Shown here: piece after piece, positions 22,555 through 33,430 of the stretch
Layout of the letters: every line of letters begins with the position of its first letter
Position numbering within the stretch: position 1 is the stretch's first letter
Source: Porphyra umbilicalis
Lineage: Eukaryota > Rhodophyta > Bangiophyceae > Bangiales > Bangiaceae
NCBI GenBank assembly: GCA_002049455.2
Contig: KV918807.1
Coordinates: forward strand, 62,001-126,000
Reading direction: 5' to 3'
Length of the DNA stretch: 64,000 nt
Made by a program: the position numbers and the translations under genes
The notes under the pieces: generated by a model
Told to the model about the DNA's origin: nothing
Seen by the model: only the letters and a program-made list of their open reading frames with translations
The model's database searches: none

Positions 22555-24409
22555 GGTGGGGACGCGTGGGGAAGTGTCGGCGTCGATGACCAGATGCCGG
22601 CGTTCGCTGGGAAGAAGACGTCTCGAGGTCCTACTCGCTCAGTGTGGCAGGCGACAGGCGCCGAGCACGGGGTCTTCATCGAGGTGGCGTCCCCGAACAA
22701 TGCCCTTGCTGGTCCAATGTGTTTGGAGGCGCTCGGCAGACGGACAGGCTGCCTGGCAGACCGCCGCCTGCGCGGGCGCTCTGCCTAACGACGGGCTGTT
22801 GCTCACGGGCTCCTTCGATCGGCAGTGACGCCGCTCTAACTGCGTGTCAAATTCGTGTCGCCGCCGAACCAAATTGGAAGGTCTTAATGACAATTCCAAG
22901 TCGAATGCGGCCGGATCGGGGTCCCTCGCGACCGCAGCGCGCGTGGTGTCCTGTCGTCGCGCTGAGGCCACCGCGCACGAGCCAGGCGAGCTGGGTCCCC
23001 TGACCTCTGCACAGCACCCTGCTGTTCTGTCCCTCTGCTTCAGGCAACGAACACATGTGACCGGTGTGGGGCTCGCGCCGTCTGCAGCAGACGCCTCCTC
23101 CAGCCGGGGTGTCGTCTTTGGCAGCTTCTAGGGGCAGGAGCCGCTCGTCCCTCTCGCTGACTGTCCCTTCACACCCTCCTTGCCAGCGGGCAGGACCAGC
23201 CCACCGGTTTCTGGGCACCACTCGCCGTCGCCGCGTGCTGGTGTGCGCTTGCGGGGGTGCGGGCCGTTTGCTGCGGTCGTGTCGCTTCTCTTGCCACCCT
23301 CTACCCCCCTTGGTGAGTTGGCACACGCAGGAGGCTCGACCCAGGGCCACGATTGGGACAAGCTGCCCACTGCACGCGCCCTCCTCGGTGGTGCGTGACG
23401 GCGCCGGTCAAACCATGCCCCTGACATTTGTCCCATTGAGGCCCGGGAAGGACACCAAGACGGCAGTTGCGACTGCGGTGGGCATCCCCGCCGCGTCCGG
23501 TGGCCTGCGCCGGCGACGTTGCGTTGTCGCAATTACAAGATGCGCCTTGCGATGGCTGGCGGCGTCTGATGCGGGCGGCAGAACCCACCGCGGTCGGCGC
23601 TCGATCGGGGGCGCGCCCGCGGAGCATTCGCGGCGGGTGCCGCTGACGAGAGGCACCCCCGCCACCTCGGCGTCCCCCGTGCCGTCTGTCGAGCTGACGC
23701 GCGGGCGCGGCGCGGGTCCATTGGGCTGGCGTTATTGCGTGAGATCGCTCGAGACCGTGCCGGTGAAGCAAGCGCGGGGGGCGTTGCGGACCCACTCCCC
23801 GCTGCCACGGCCAAGTCCCCCGTGCCGTCTGTCGAGCCGACGCGCGGGCGTGGCGTGGGCCCATGGGACTGGTGTGCTTGCGGGCGGTCGCTTGAGGCCG
23901 TTCTGGTTGAGCATCCACGGGAGACATTGCTGACCCACGCACCGCTGCCACGGCCGCGTCACCTGTGCGGTCTGTCGGACTGGCGCGCTGTTGTGGATTG
24001 GGCCGGTGGTGCTCGTGTGCTTGGCGGGCGGTCGCTGGAGGCCGCGCCGGTGGGGCATGCGCGGGGGGGGCGCTGCGGACCACACGCACGGACGATTCGT
24101 CGTCGACGCGCTGCGGATCAGACGCACGGGCGCCACGTCGGCGTCCGCCATGCCGTCTGTCGAGCCGACGCGCGGGCGTGGCGTGGGCCCATGGGGCTGG
24201 TGTGCTTCCGGGCGGTCGCTTGAGGCCGTTCTGGTTGAGCATCCGCGGGGGGCGCCGCGGACGACGCGCGCCGCCGCCATCGCGCAGGCGTCGCCTGTGC
24301 TCTCCGGAGGACCGGCGTGCGGCTGTGGATTGGGCCGGTGGTGGTCGTGTGCCGGTGGGAGGTCTGTCGAGGCCGCCAAGGTTGACCATCGGCGGCGGCC
24401 GCCCACTCG
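22555..24409. other. shared upstream region of two divergent genes
   Basis: 1.86 kb between the start codons of the minus-strand coiled-coil gene and the plus-strand transposase. It holds a tandem array at about 23673-24430 and no recognised gene. Reading frames through the array are probably by-products of the repeats. Confidence 0.5.
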
Positions 24410-24430
24410 GTGGAAGAGGCATCTGATGCG
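23673..24430. repeat. diverged ~143-bp tandem repeats before the transposase gene
   Basis: Units begin with a line like tcccccgtgccgtctgtcga at 23673, 23816, 23959, 24144 and 24291, giving spacings of 143, 143, 185 and 147 bp. Each contains a version of ccgacgcgcgggcgtggcgt and of gggcggtcgcttgaggccg. The array ends just at the transposase start. It could bind the transposase or carry the promoters of the divergent genes; this is inference from position. Confidence 0.7.
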
Positions 24431-27400
24431 TCGGTAGGCGGGGCCGCCGATGCGTGTTCAGCCGCGGCCGCCGACTGGTCGGTGGCCATGGACGTCAATG
24501 CCGCGACGTTTTCCGAAGCCGCCAGTCGTGCGGCGGCTGCCCAGGCCACCAATGCGGATGCCACGGCTGCTGCGGCCGAGACCGCCAACACGGTCACTAC
24601 GGCCAAGGTCGCCCCTGCACCGGCGGCGGCCGAGGCCAGCGCTACGGCCGAGGCCGTGGACGGTTTAATTTGCGACATCTGCCTCCAGCCCATGCGCTTT
24701 AGTGCGAACCTCATTCAACACAAGCTGCGCTGCCACGCTGAGCACGTCGAGGCTCACGGCGCTGCTCCTGTTGGTAATGGCGCAGGCATGTTCGCTCCCT
24801 CGTCGGTTATGGCGCCTCATGGTGGGACACCCGCCCTGGCGACATGCGGCGCGGCTGGACAGTTTGGCCAACTGGTACCTGGTGGCGAGCCCCGACCGCG
24901 AGGTGGCGACGCGAACGCCGCAAGAACCGCTGGCGCCAATCCTTCTTGGGCCGACGATGGCAGCGGAGGTCAGCCGCAGGGCGGTGACGACAACTCCATG
25001 CTGAAGGACGAACAGCCGGCGACGGGTACGCCGACACTGGTTCACGAATATTACAAGGCGTTCGGGGACCTGGAGCGGACCGAGCCAGTCGTCCCGCAGC
25101 AGCGAGGGGGCCGTCCGTCGCTGTTTGTCACTGACGAGCTGAAGGCGATGCGCATGTTTGTGCTCTCCGCAGGCGGCAGAGGCCTGTCTGTCAAGGCGCG
25201 CGCAGAATACTACCACACGACGGTGCTTGCAGAGCGTGCGGCCTTGCGCATGCAGCGCGCCGCTGCGTCGGTGGTGCGCGCCGTCGTTTCTGATGAATCG
25301 TCGTCGGACCAGTCATCGGACTCCGACTCGGGTACTGCTAACCCGTCGGCAGCCCCCGTCCCCGCGACTATGGACAATGACAGACCGAACAACTTGATGG
25401 ACGACAAACCTCGGGCAGCCAAGGACTCTCATCAAAGCCGGCCAACGCGGCAAAAGCGACGGCCCAAGAACAACAAGGAGGCGCTGCACGCCGCCCTTGC
25501 GATGCTCGCCTCAACTGCCAAGCCTGACGACGCAAAGGTCTTTGCCTCGCTTCTCTCTGAAGACACGGGACCCGTGCAGGGGGGTCACTCTGCGCCAACC
25601 GGCGGCTCGGCGGCGGCACCGAGCGCACAGCCGGAATCGGGCGGCGAGCCTCCTGCCAATCGATCGGTTGGCCACGAGGACGGGCAGGCGCCTCATGCCG
25701 ATGGCGTCGCGCCAACGCGCACGTCAAAAAAGAAGTCTAGCAAGAGAAGGCGGGACGTTGAGGCGCTCCAAGAGGCGCTGTCCAAGCTCGAGAGCATGGA
25801 CGGGCCGGTCGATTCGGCCTTCCCCAAGGCGGCGGCCTATGTGTCCGCCCTCAAGGGCGAGGCCAACCGCTGCCTGCACGAGCAGCAGTGGCGCCGGACA
25901 GAGATCAAGTCGGGCACTGACACTTACCTCTTTTACAGCCGCGACGTGATGATCGTTGCCCTAGACGCGTTCATGAAGGCGACGGCCCTGTGCCTCCGAG
26001 TAAAACGTCGCTTTGCGGCAGACAACTCGGTGCTGCGCACCGACTCGCTCAACGGTGACCTCTACATGACAGAGCAGGAGAGCGTCGACAAGCTCCACGC
26101 CAACAAGAAGCACAATGGTAGGCTGCTCCAAGTGTTTACCCTCGGTATCCAGCTATTTTCCGACGCGACACTCGTGTCGTGGAACAACGGTATGTCCATT
26201 GTGACGCACAGTAGTATCCTTGACTGTCCGTTTACCTGTTGAACCTTCGTTTGTATCGCTTGTGTCAAGACCGAGCGCGCTACGGCCTGGCTCTGTTCGG
26301 TGTGGTGGTCCTTCGAGTTGCCTGCACCCGCTCTTTGCTGAAATGCAAGTTTCTTCGATGTCCTTCTGCTCATTATTCTCTTGCCATCTGATACATGCCG
26401 AGCAGCCCACTACGCGTACCCTATCCGAGTGCGCTTCCCGAATATTCTCACAGGGAAGGTGCAGTGGCTTACCGTCGGCTACATTCCCTACATCAAAGCA
26501 GCTAGCGAGGACGTTGACGAAATCTACCGGGTGCGCATGCTGCGAGACGAGGTGCTACAGCGCTGTCTTTCTGTGCTGCTCGAAGGAGTCATCAATGCAA
26601 GCGCCGAGGGAGCGGTGTGGGACCTGCCACGCATCGGGCCCGTCCTCGCCGTCCCGCGTATCATCTTGTACGCGGCCGACCAGCCCGAAGAGCGCCACCT
26701 ACTCGGGCTCAAACTTAGCGGGTGCACCTTTCAGTGCTCCCATTGTATGGTCGACAAGGCCGAAGCTGGGTGCGCTGACGCACACTCCTGCCGCCGTGAG
26801 ATGCTCGACAACGTCGAGCTCCAACTGCAAGCTGCCAAGCACCGCGAAAAGAGAGCTAGCCGGGCGTTCCTCGATCACCTAGCCGCCGACACGTCAATTG
26901 TGCCCATCGTACCCGCCCTGGCCGCCGTGCACGGTCTTGGCACCGGGTCATTGGGGCTCTATGATATTTTTGGCTTTGATATGCTCCACGTACGTTTGGC
27001 TCAGCTCTTGGTACCGACCGCGCCGCGTCGTTGATGAGTGTGGGTCTGTAGCTTCCCATTCTGCTGCGTGGCCCCATTTACGCTTGTTGCTACATGACGC
27101 ACCTGATTCTGACAGTTGGTACTGTGTGTACGCCCCTCTTTGCCTCTATCCATGTGGTGCTTGTCTGCCTGCACGCAGGTCATGAAGCTGGGAGTCATCC
27201 GTGTGCTTGCCAAAAAGATTCCCGCGTTACTCAAAGTCCTTTGCAAAGGCGGCTTTGCTCGGTGGGGGCCATGGAAGAGGACCATTGTGGCCATGAGTGA
27301 GCGCTCCCGCCACGTTGGGCGGCTGTCCGATGCGTCGAAAGTGGCACCAGGGTACGTTTTTTTGAAGAGTCTTGTCGAGGGGCGTGCGTCGCTGCTGGTG

Positions 27401-29367
27401 CTTGTCTTTTTGTGTCGATACTTCCTGCGAGTGGTTTTCGTGGCATTGAGTATACCGGTCCACGGGCCCGTGTTCCGGCGCCCACTGCCATCTCGCCCCT
27501 TTTCACTTTCTGACGCGAGCCCGCTTTCTTGTCTGGCGCGCGACCTCTGCTTGTCTTGTATTGACATTGCAGCTACCTGGTCGGTACGCATGTGAAGCAG
27601 TCTACATTCACCGGGCGCTCCTGGCGGCACGGCCTGGTCGTTCTGATGCACATGGAGGCTGGGGCGGTCTCTCGGCGCCTACCCGGTTCTAATGAGCCGT
27701 TCCTGGGACGAAAGCGGCGCCGAAACTCCTCGCCCGGTGCTGGGCGACGCACTCTCCGACGGGTAGATTCCCACGGGGCGCACGCCCACGCGAATGCCGA
27801 GTCATCGTTCACCAACAGTGACGACGCGACGAGCGTCGCATCTAGTGACGAGCCCAGCGACGCATCAAGCGCGGCCTACAGCGACGCTGGCACGGATGAC
27901 ACGTGCTCAGGAGGCGAGGAGGCCGAGGACGAGGCCCCAGTACCGACCGTGTCTGACAGGGACCGCGAGTACAAGGAGGTCTTCGGAGAGAAGCCGATGC
28001 ACGACGCCGTCGTCGAGGTCGTCTGCCTTGCCGCCTCCATCATGGGGAAGCTCTGCGGTGATAACCAGGAGGTGGGGTACTCAATGACCCAGTCCGAGTC
28101 GCAGCAGTTGGCGGACGAGGCCTATGCATTTGTAACCAAGTACGTCCGGGTGCTGTTTGGTCCGGTCAATACCACTAAGATGCACACCCTGGCGTACCAC
28201 CTCCTCGATGAGCTACTGCTGCGCGGCAACGTCATAGAGGCAGATACAAGCGTCAATGAGTCTCTACATAAGCTCATCAAGATCATGTGGACAAACACCA
28301 ACAAGCAGGAGGCCTCCTTCACCGTCCAGATGCTCCGGTGCGAGCAGACCCTGTCGCACATCATCGAGTCCGACTTGGCCGACAAGGCTACCGCCGCTGC
28401 AGTTCAAGGCGGGTCCGTCGGTTGCGAGCAACCGACGGATAGCGGTGATGCAGGGCTCGGAGGAGTTATCGTGGGAGGTGCTGCCGGCCGAGCCGACCCA
28501 GACGGAGTCGACGACGGTGGACCTGATGCGGCCAAGGCGACCGAAGAAGACGCGGCGATGGAGCTCGATATTCGAGCGGAGGGAGACGTGGCCGAGACGG
28601 ACGATCTGGAGGAGGACAGTGAGGAGGACATTGATGTCCTAGAGGCGATGGAGCACGTCGTAGCCGACAGCGCAGCGGCCGAGCCAAGCGTCGGTAGCGA
28701 CGCAGAGATATCGATCGACGGGGGCGGGTTGGCGAGGAAGCGGAAACGCGTCCGGCTTTCCGGGCGACGCGTTACTGTCGGGGACGCCGCGGCGGCGGAT
28801 GACGGGCGACTGCAGCAGCTGCCGATCCTGCTTGGCGCCGCGGACGTGCACCAGCTTGTCGTTGTCAACAACTTCAAGATTGACGCGATGCTCCCGTGGC
28901 GCGCTCAATCCGTGCCACAGCTCGTCCGCGCAGCACCCGTGTTGTACCGCAAGCCGTGGTTTGACCACGTGTACTACGTCGTGCCCGGAGGCGCTGCAGA
29001 GCCGCAGCTGGGCCTCGCTCGGTTGCTCGTGCGCGCCGTGAGCGGTGTGCGCCGCGAGGTACTGGTTGTCCAAAGGATGGAGTTGGCTGACCACCGACGG
29101 ACCTGCGTCTTGTCACAGTTCAAGTGCCGCCGGTACAAGTGGGTGATGGACCCGCTGACTGGGTTCCCTGCGCTCGACCTCGTCCCGATTTCGAACGTGG
29201 TGCGGTTGGAGCACGTAGTTCCAGATTTCGAGGATCTTGGCCAGCGTTGGGGACTACTCGGAACTCCTGCAACGACCCCCGACACGCCGCACGAGCGGCG
29301 CCGGGAGCGATTCTTCACTAACGTGTTTTTCCCGTGGACAACGAACAGTATCACGGACGCGCCGTAG
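24410..29367 (+). CDS. Plavaka-type (CACTA superfamily) DDE transposase, four exons, apparently intact
   Basis: Exons 24410-26189, 26406-26989, 27179-27351 and 27573-29367 join with consistent phases (1, 0, 2) and GT-AG borders to an uninterrupted 1443-residue protein. Residues ~88-112 form a C2H2-like finger (CDICLQPM...HKLRCHAEH). Landmarks shared with fungal Plavaka transposases: LFSDATLVSWNN (first Asp, ~584) running across intron 1 into AHYAYPIRVRFPNI; VGYIPYIK; YAADQPEERHLLG (second Asp, ~684); GCTFQCSHCMVDK; GFDMLHVMKLGVIR across intron 2; TTKMHTLAYHLLDELLLRGN; and NESLHKLIKIMWTNTNKQ with a conserved Glu (~1073). An acidic linker and a C-terminal domain (~1255-1443, ending RERFFTNVFFPWTTNS) follow. 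It should cut and paste its own element. I could not find the terminal repeats. A start at 24488 is also possible. Confidence 0.8.
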
Positions 29368-30210
29368 CTTGAGGGACCTGCTTTGTTCGTTACTCTTTGC
29401 AGTGCCTATCACGCCTTGTACAATATAACTTGAGCACCAAAGCCAACCCCCGACGGCAGCCTCCACAATGAGCCGCACCTCCTCGACTGTCCTGTATTTC
29501 CGCCTTTCGCACCCCCTGCCTGCTACGCACCGGTGGAGGTGGCTACGAAAGCTGCCGCGACCGCCGCCGCCAAGCCATCTCACGAGCAATGCCGACCATG
29601 TCCGCCGACACTGTTGTGAGCGGGCTGCTCCCGTGCTGCCTCTGCCCCCTTCACCCCGACGTCGCCGCTAACCCGTCTCTCAGGTGAAGAGAGCCGCGAA
29701 AGCAACGGCAACCGTGACATTCGTCGCCCGGACGACACGCCACCTCCCCGATTCCAGGCGCCGAGGTTGGCTGTTACGGTGCCGCCGCGCGGGCGGCGGC
29801 GGGGCGCGGGGGGGGCGGGGGCGCCGCGGGGCGACGTGCACGCCGCGCCGACGCGCGCCCGAGGAGCGGCGGGGGAAGAAAGAGCAGCCGCATGGTTTGC
29901 CGCGATGGGCCAAAGGGAGGGGGGAGGGGAAACCGCGCTGCGGGTGGCGGTGGCGAGGTCGGCAACGGATGCAGAGGCGCGCCGCGTCTCCCACGCCGGA
30001 CCTTTGACTTGCCGAGCACGGAGCGCGCAGCTGTGCTCCGCGCGCGAGCATGAGAGAGACGAACAGATCGGCGTGGCACGTGGCTGGAAATTTCCCGTCA
30101 AAGTTGAACACGTGTGGCAGCAAGGCAGCCCCAAGATGCGCCCGCGGCCTGATCGTCGTGGCGCCAAAAACGAAAAGCGGAAGCGGCGCGTCTGCTGCAG
30201 ACCCCCAGAG
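29368..30210. other. spacer downstream of the Plavaka transposase
   Basis: Should contain the 3' UTR and possibly the right end of the Plavaka element, but I could not identify terminal repeats. 29680-30040 is GC-rich and open in several frames without domain signal. Confidence 0.4.
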
Positions 30211-30348
30211 GTACAGCCGTTCTCTCAAAAACCTCGCTCGCCAACTGTTGCACCACTCTGACAAATCGGCCTACACGGGGTCGCAGAGGCCGCTTTGTCA
30301 GAGTGGTGCAACAGTTGGCGTACGAGGTTTTTGAGAGAACGGCTGTAC
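30211..30348. repeat. long hairpin: 62-bp inverted repeat with 14-base loop
   Basis: 30211-30272 and 30287-30348 are reverse complements at 59 of 62 positions (for example gtacagccgttctctcaaaa at one end and its complement at the other). The loop is 30273-30286. A weaker symmetry extends outward (ggcgccaaaaa near 30163 and its complement near 30415). This could be a foldback or MITE core, or a small-RNA-type hairpin. Confidence 0.9.
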
Positions 30349-30955
30349 GCTCCCAACCGATGATTCGCACTCTTCACCTCCCCTTGCCCTTCCGCTTGGC
30401 TCTCCTTTTTTGGCGCCGCCACCGTGCCACGGTGCTCCCACTCCGTACACACGGCCGGTCGGGATCGAGGAGGGGGTGCCCACCAGGGAGTAGTCGGCTC
30501 ACCGCTTTGGCGCGCCGGTGAGCGACCGGTGGATTTACGACCGATGCTCCCACAAAAAAAAGAATGGCGTCGGGTAGCGTGGCGCCCCGCGCTTTGCACA
30601 GTGGGTGGACCACAGCAATCGCTGCCGAGCAAAAAGAGGCCGGCGCTTCTCCACAGACGACGCTCGACCTGCCGAGGCGCTCAAACGCTAGTTTCCTACT
30701 CGCCGGCGTGGACAGCAACTCTGTCCATCGGAAAAACAGCGATCGCGCGGTTGAACATCGTCGGAAATTGGCCCACACCAAACGGGCGCGCTTCCTGTAC
30801 AGCCGTTCGTGCACAAACGAGGACCCGAACGGGAGTTTCTCCCGTCATCGACGCGTTCGGGATGCACGGACCTGGACTCGAGTCTTCCTTATTTCTAAGA
30901 TCTGCAGCCTTACTTTAGCTAAGCAGAGTGGGGATAAGGACAGCTTCCCGACTCA
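30349..30955. other. spacer between hairpin and hAT element
   Basis: No gene recognised. The inner part of a larger imperfect inverted repeat centred on the hairpin reaches to about 30420. Confidence 0.4.
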
Positions 30956-31207
30956 CTCATTTCCAGAGATGTTAAGTGATTTCTATCTGATTTAAATCAG
31001 CATGATTCTAATGATTAAATCAATATAAATCGAACCCTGTTTGATTTAAATCCCATGAGCCTGCTCAGCCCCTTACAGTATGGCTTACATGTATGGCGGA
31101 GGCATCGTCGAAGGCAACGGTGGTGGGGGTGCCTCGTCGCTACAAAACCGAACACCGGCCTCCCCCGCCGTCCTCGAGCCCACTACCACCACAAAACCCT
31201 CTCCACA

Positions 31208-33430
31208 ATGTCTCATCCCCCTCCTCCTACCGCCCCGATGGCGTCCCCCGTTGTGGTGTCTGGCCAGTCAACCTCGGCCGCGCCTACCGCCCAGACGGCC
31301 TCGCAGGTTCCAGGTGGCGGGCCGGCGCCCCCCCCCACACGCAAGCGCGGGAGACCTTCTGCTGAGGCCTCGACGCATTTTGTCATCGACAAGAAAAATA
31401 AGAAGATGACCTGCAGGGCGTGCCTGGGCATCCTGTCGCACCATTCGGCTCGCTACAAGACGCACCTGCTGTCGTGCGACAAATTTAAGACCAAGGACGC
31501 AGACGCGTACCGCCGCCTATTGAGCTCCCACGCATCTCCGGCGGCAAGCGCCACCGAAGGGTCCGGGGGCGGGCCCAGCCGGGCTCACTCGGTCGCGGCG
31601 ACCAATGCCTTCTACATGTCCATGTCGGTGGAGCACGCCGAGGCCGTCAACCTCGCGTACGCCGAGGCCGTGTTTGCGAGCGGGGGCAAGTTTGGGTACT
31701 GTGCGGATGAGGAGGAATGGGGTGTGTTTTGGGGAAAGCTGGTTGGCGGCGCGTGGCGGCCCCCGTCGCGCCAAACAATGTCCACCAAGTACGTGAACAC
31801 CGTCTTCTCTAAGGTGGACGCGGAAGAACGCGGCATCCTGTGCACCATGCCGGGCGGTTGCTTCCAGTGCGATGCATGGACGGACCCAAGCGGCTCCCAG
31901 GTTTTCTCGGCTCTCTTCGGCGGCTCGATCCCTTTTTACCTGTCGTCCTTCCGCATGGCCGGGAGCCGCGAGACGGCTGACGCATTGGTGGCTAAGATCA
32001 AGGAGCAGATGGCGCTGCTCGCCGTGCCGGCAGGCGACACGTGGCGGGACCAGCACAACACAGGTATCGTCACCGACTCGCCCAATGTCAACCTCAGCGC
32101 TCGCAGAAAGTTTCTCGAGGGCGGCGACTTCACCTTCGCGTACGGATGCGCGTCACACGCGATGAACAACCTCTGCCGGGACATCCTCAAGATACCCGCA
32201 GCTTTGCGCGCCCTCGCCTTTTGTACGGCGCTGGCCAAACTTTTTGGCAACCACCACCTCCCCCACTACCACCTCTTCCAGCAGCAAGCTCTCGAGCCCA
32301 CCCCGCCTCCCACCCTCAAGCTCTTCTCCCCGACGAGTTGGACGGGGTCAGCAGCCCTCCTCACTTCAACGTTGAAAAACCGCAGTGCAATCTCGACAGT
32401 CCTCTTCAAGGCGCAGCAGAAGAATATCACCATGGACTTCCCCGATTCTCTTTTTGCGGCGGTCCTGGACAACAGCAACTGGGACGCCGTCTCCGTATGG
32501 GAGCCTGTGCTGCGCAACATCGCGGCCATCACCGACTACTTGCAAGCCGACACGACGCCGCTGTCGGGTGTGCACGCAGCCTTTCTCTGCCTCGAGGCGT
32601 CTTTGGTGCCATCGAGCGTGTCGGGCTCCATGCGGGCGGAGATCCTCGGCTTCATCAAAGCCCGGTACGCCACTATCTTCTCCCATGTGCACATTCTGGC
32701 ATTCTACCTCGACCCCCTCTTCATGCCGTACAAGGAGGTGTCGCGTGCGTCGGCTGTGAAGCCGTTCGAGGGTACGGACGGGGCTGCGTGCCTGGACGCC
32801 ACTAAGCGGCTGCTCCGTGCCGCGCCCGCGGCGGAGCAGGCAGTCATCACGACGCAGGTAACCCAAACAATATTGGGAAACTATCCATTTTTCCAGACGG
32901 GTGCTACAAGCGAGTCGGCCAAACAAGTTCCCCCACACGCTTGGTGGGACCTGCACGCTGCCGGAGCCCCGCCGGAGCTGCGCGCCGTTGCCACGCAGGT
33001 GTTCTCCCTCGCTCCAACGTCGGCCGCCGGGGAGCGCAGCTTCAAGCAGCGCTCCCGGGTGCACAACAAGACACGCAACAGACTGTCCGACGACAATGCG
33101 GACAAGACGCAGGCCATAATTTTCAACGAACGCCAGGCGCGGCGCTACCTCAACGGCGCTCTGTTGAAGCCGCGCGACTCCAAAACGGAGACCTTTATCG
33201 CTGCCGTGCTGCGGCGCCGCGCTCCTGTGCCGTTACGCAACGCTGAATCCGCCAATGTCGAGGTGCACGACGACGAGGAGGTGTTTGAGTGCGGGGGGGA
33301 TGCGGAGGGGGGTGCCGCGGATGAGGAGGATGATGGAGGGGCTTTCGCGGGAGAAGATGTTGTCACTGTTGGTAGTGCAGAGGAGCTTTTGGCTCGCCTG
33401 ATTGAGGGGGAGGAGGCTGCGCGTGCTTAG
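31208..33430 (+). CDS. hAT transposase with BED-type zinc finger
   Basis: Intact 740-residue protein from the ATG at 31208 (CCACAATGTCTC); an in-frame ATG at 31055 would add 51 residues of poor quality. A BED-like finger is at ~45-95 (MTCRACLGILSHHSARYKTH then LLSC). The RNase-H-fold core carries DAWTDPSG (first Asp, ~221), GIVTDSPNVNLSARRKF (second Asp, ~290) and, in the C-terminal dimerisation block, SLAPTSAAGERSFKQRSR with the catalytic Glu (~609) followed by RNRLSDDNADKTQAIIFNE. The C-terminal tail is acidic. It acts in the nucleus on the element's own ends. Every catalytic position is present and no stop or frame break is seen, so the protein could be active. Confidence 0.92.
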   Translation: MSHPPPPTAPMASPVVVSGQSTSAAPTAQTASQVPGGGPAPPPTRKRGRPSAEASTHFVIDKKNKKMTCRACLGILSHHSARYKTHLLSCDKFKTKDADAYRRLLSSHASPAASATEGSGGGPSRAHSVAATNAFYMSMSVEHAEAVNLAYAEAVFASGGKFGYCADEEEWGVFWGKLVGGAWRPPSRQTMSTKYVNTVFSKVDAEERGILCTMPGGCFQCDAWTDPSGSQVFSALFGGSIPFYLSSFRMAGSRETADALVAKIKEQMALLAVPAGDTWRDQHNTGIVTDSPNVNLSARRKFLEGGDFTFAYGCASHAMNNLCRDILKIPAALRALAFCTALAKLFGNHHLPHYHLFQQQALEPTPPPTLKLFSPTSWTGSAALLTSTLKNRSAISTVLFKAQQKNITMDFPDSLFAAVLDNSNWDAVSVWEPVLRNIAAITDYLQADTTPLSGVHAAFLCLEASLVPSSVSGSMRAEILGFIKARYATIFSHVHILAFYLDPLFMPYKEVSRASAVKPFEGTDGAACLDATKRLLRAAPAAEQAVITTQVTQTILGNYPFFQTGATSESAKQVPPHAWWDLHAAGAPPELRAVATQVFSLAPTSAAGERSFKQRSRVHNKTRNRLSDDNADKTQAIIFNERQARRYLNGALLKPRDSKTETFIAAVLRRRAPVPLRNAESANVEVHDDEEVFECGGDAEGGAADEEDDGGAFAGEDVVTVGSAEELLARLIEGEEAARA

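Noticed and set aside
23064-24426. Open frames through the 143-bp array on both strands
   Set aside because: They follow the repeat and differ in reading between units; no domain, and they lie upstream of the transposase start.
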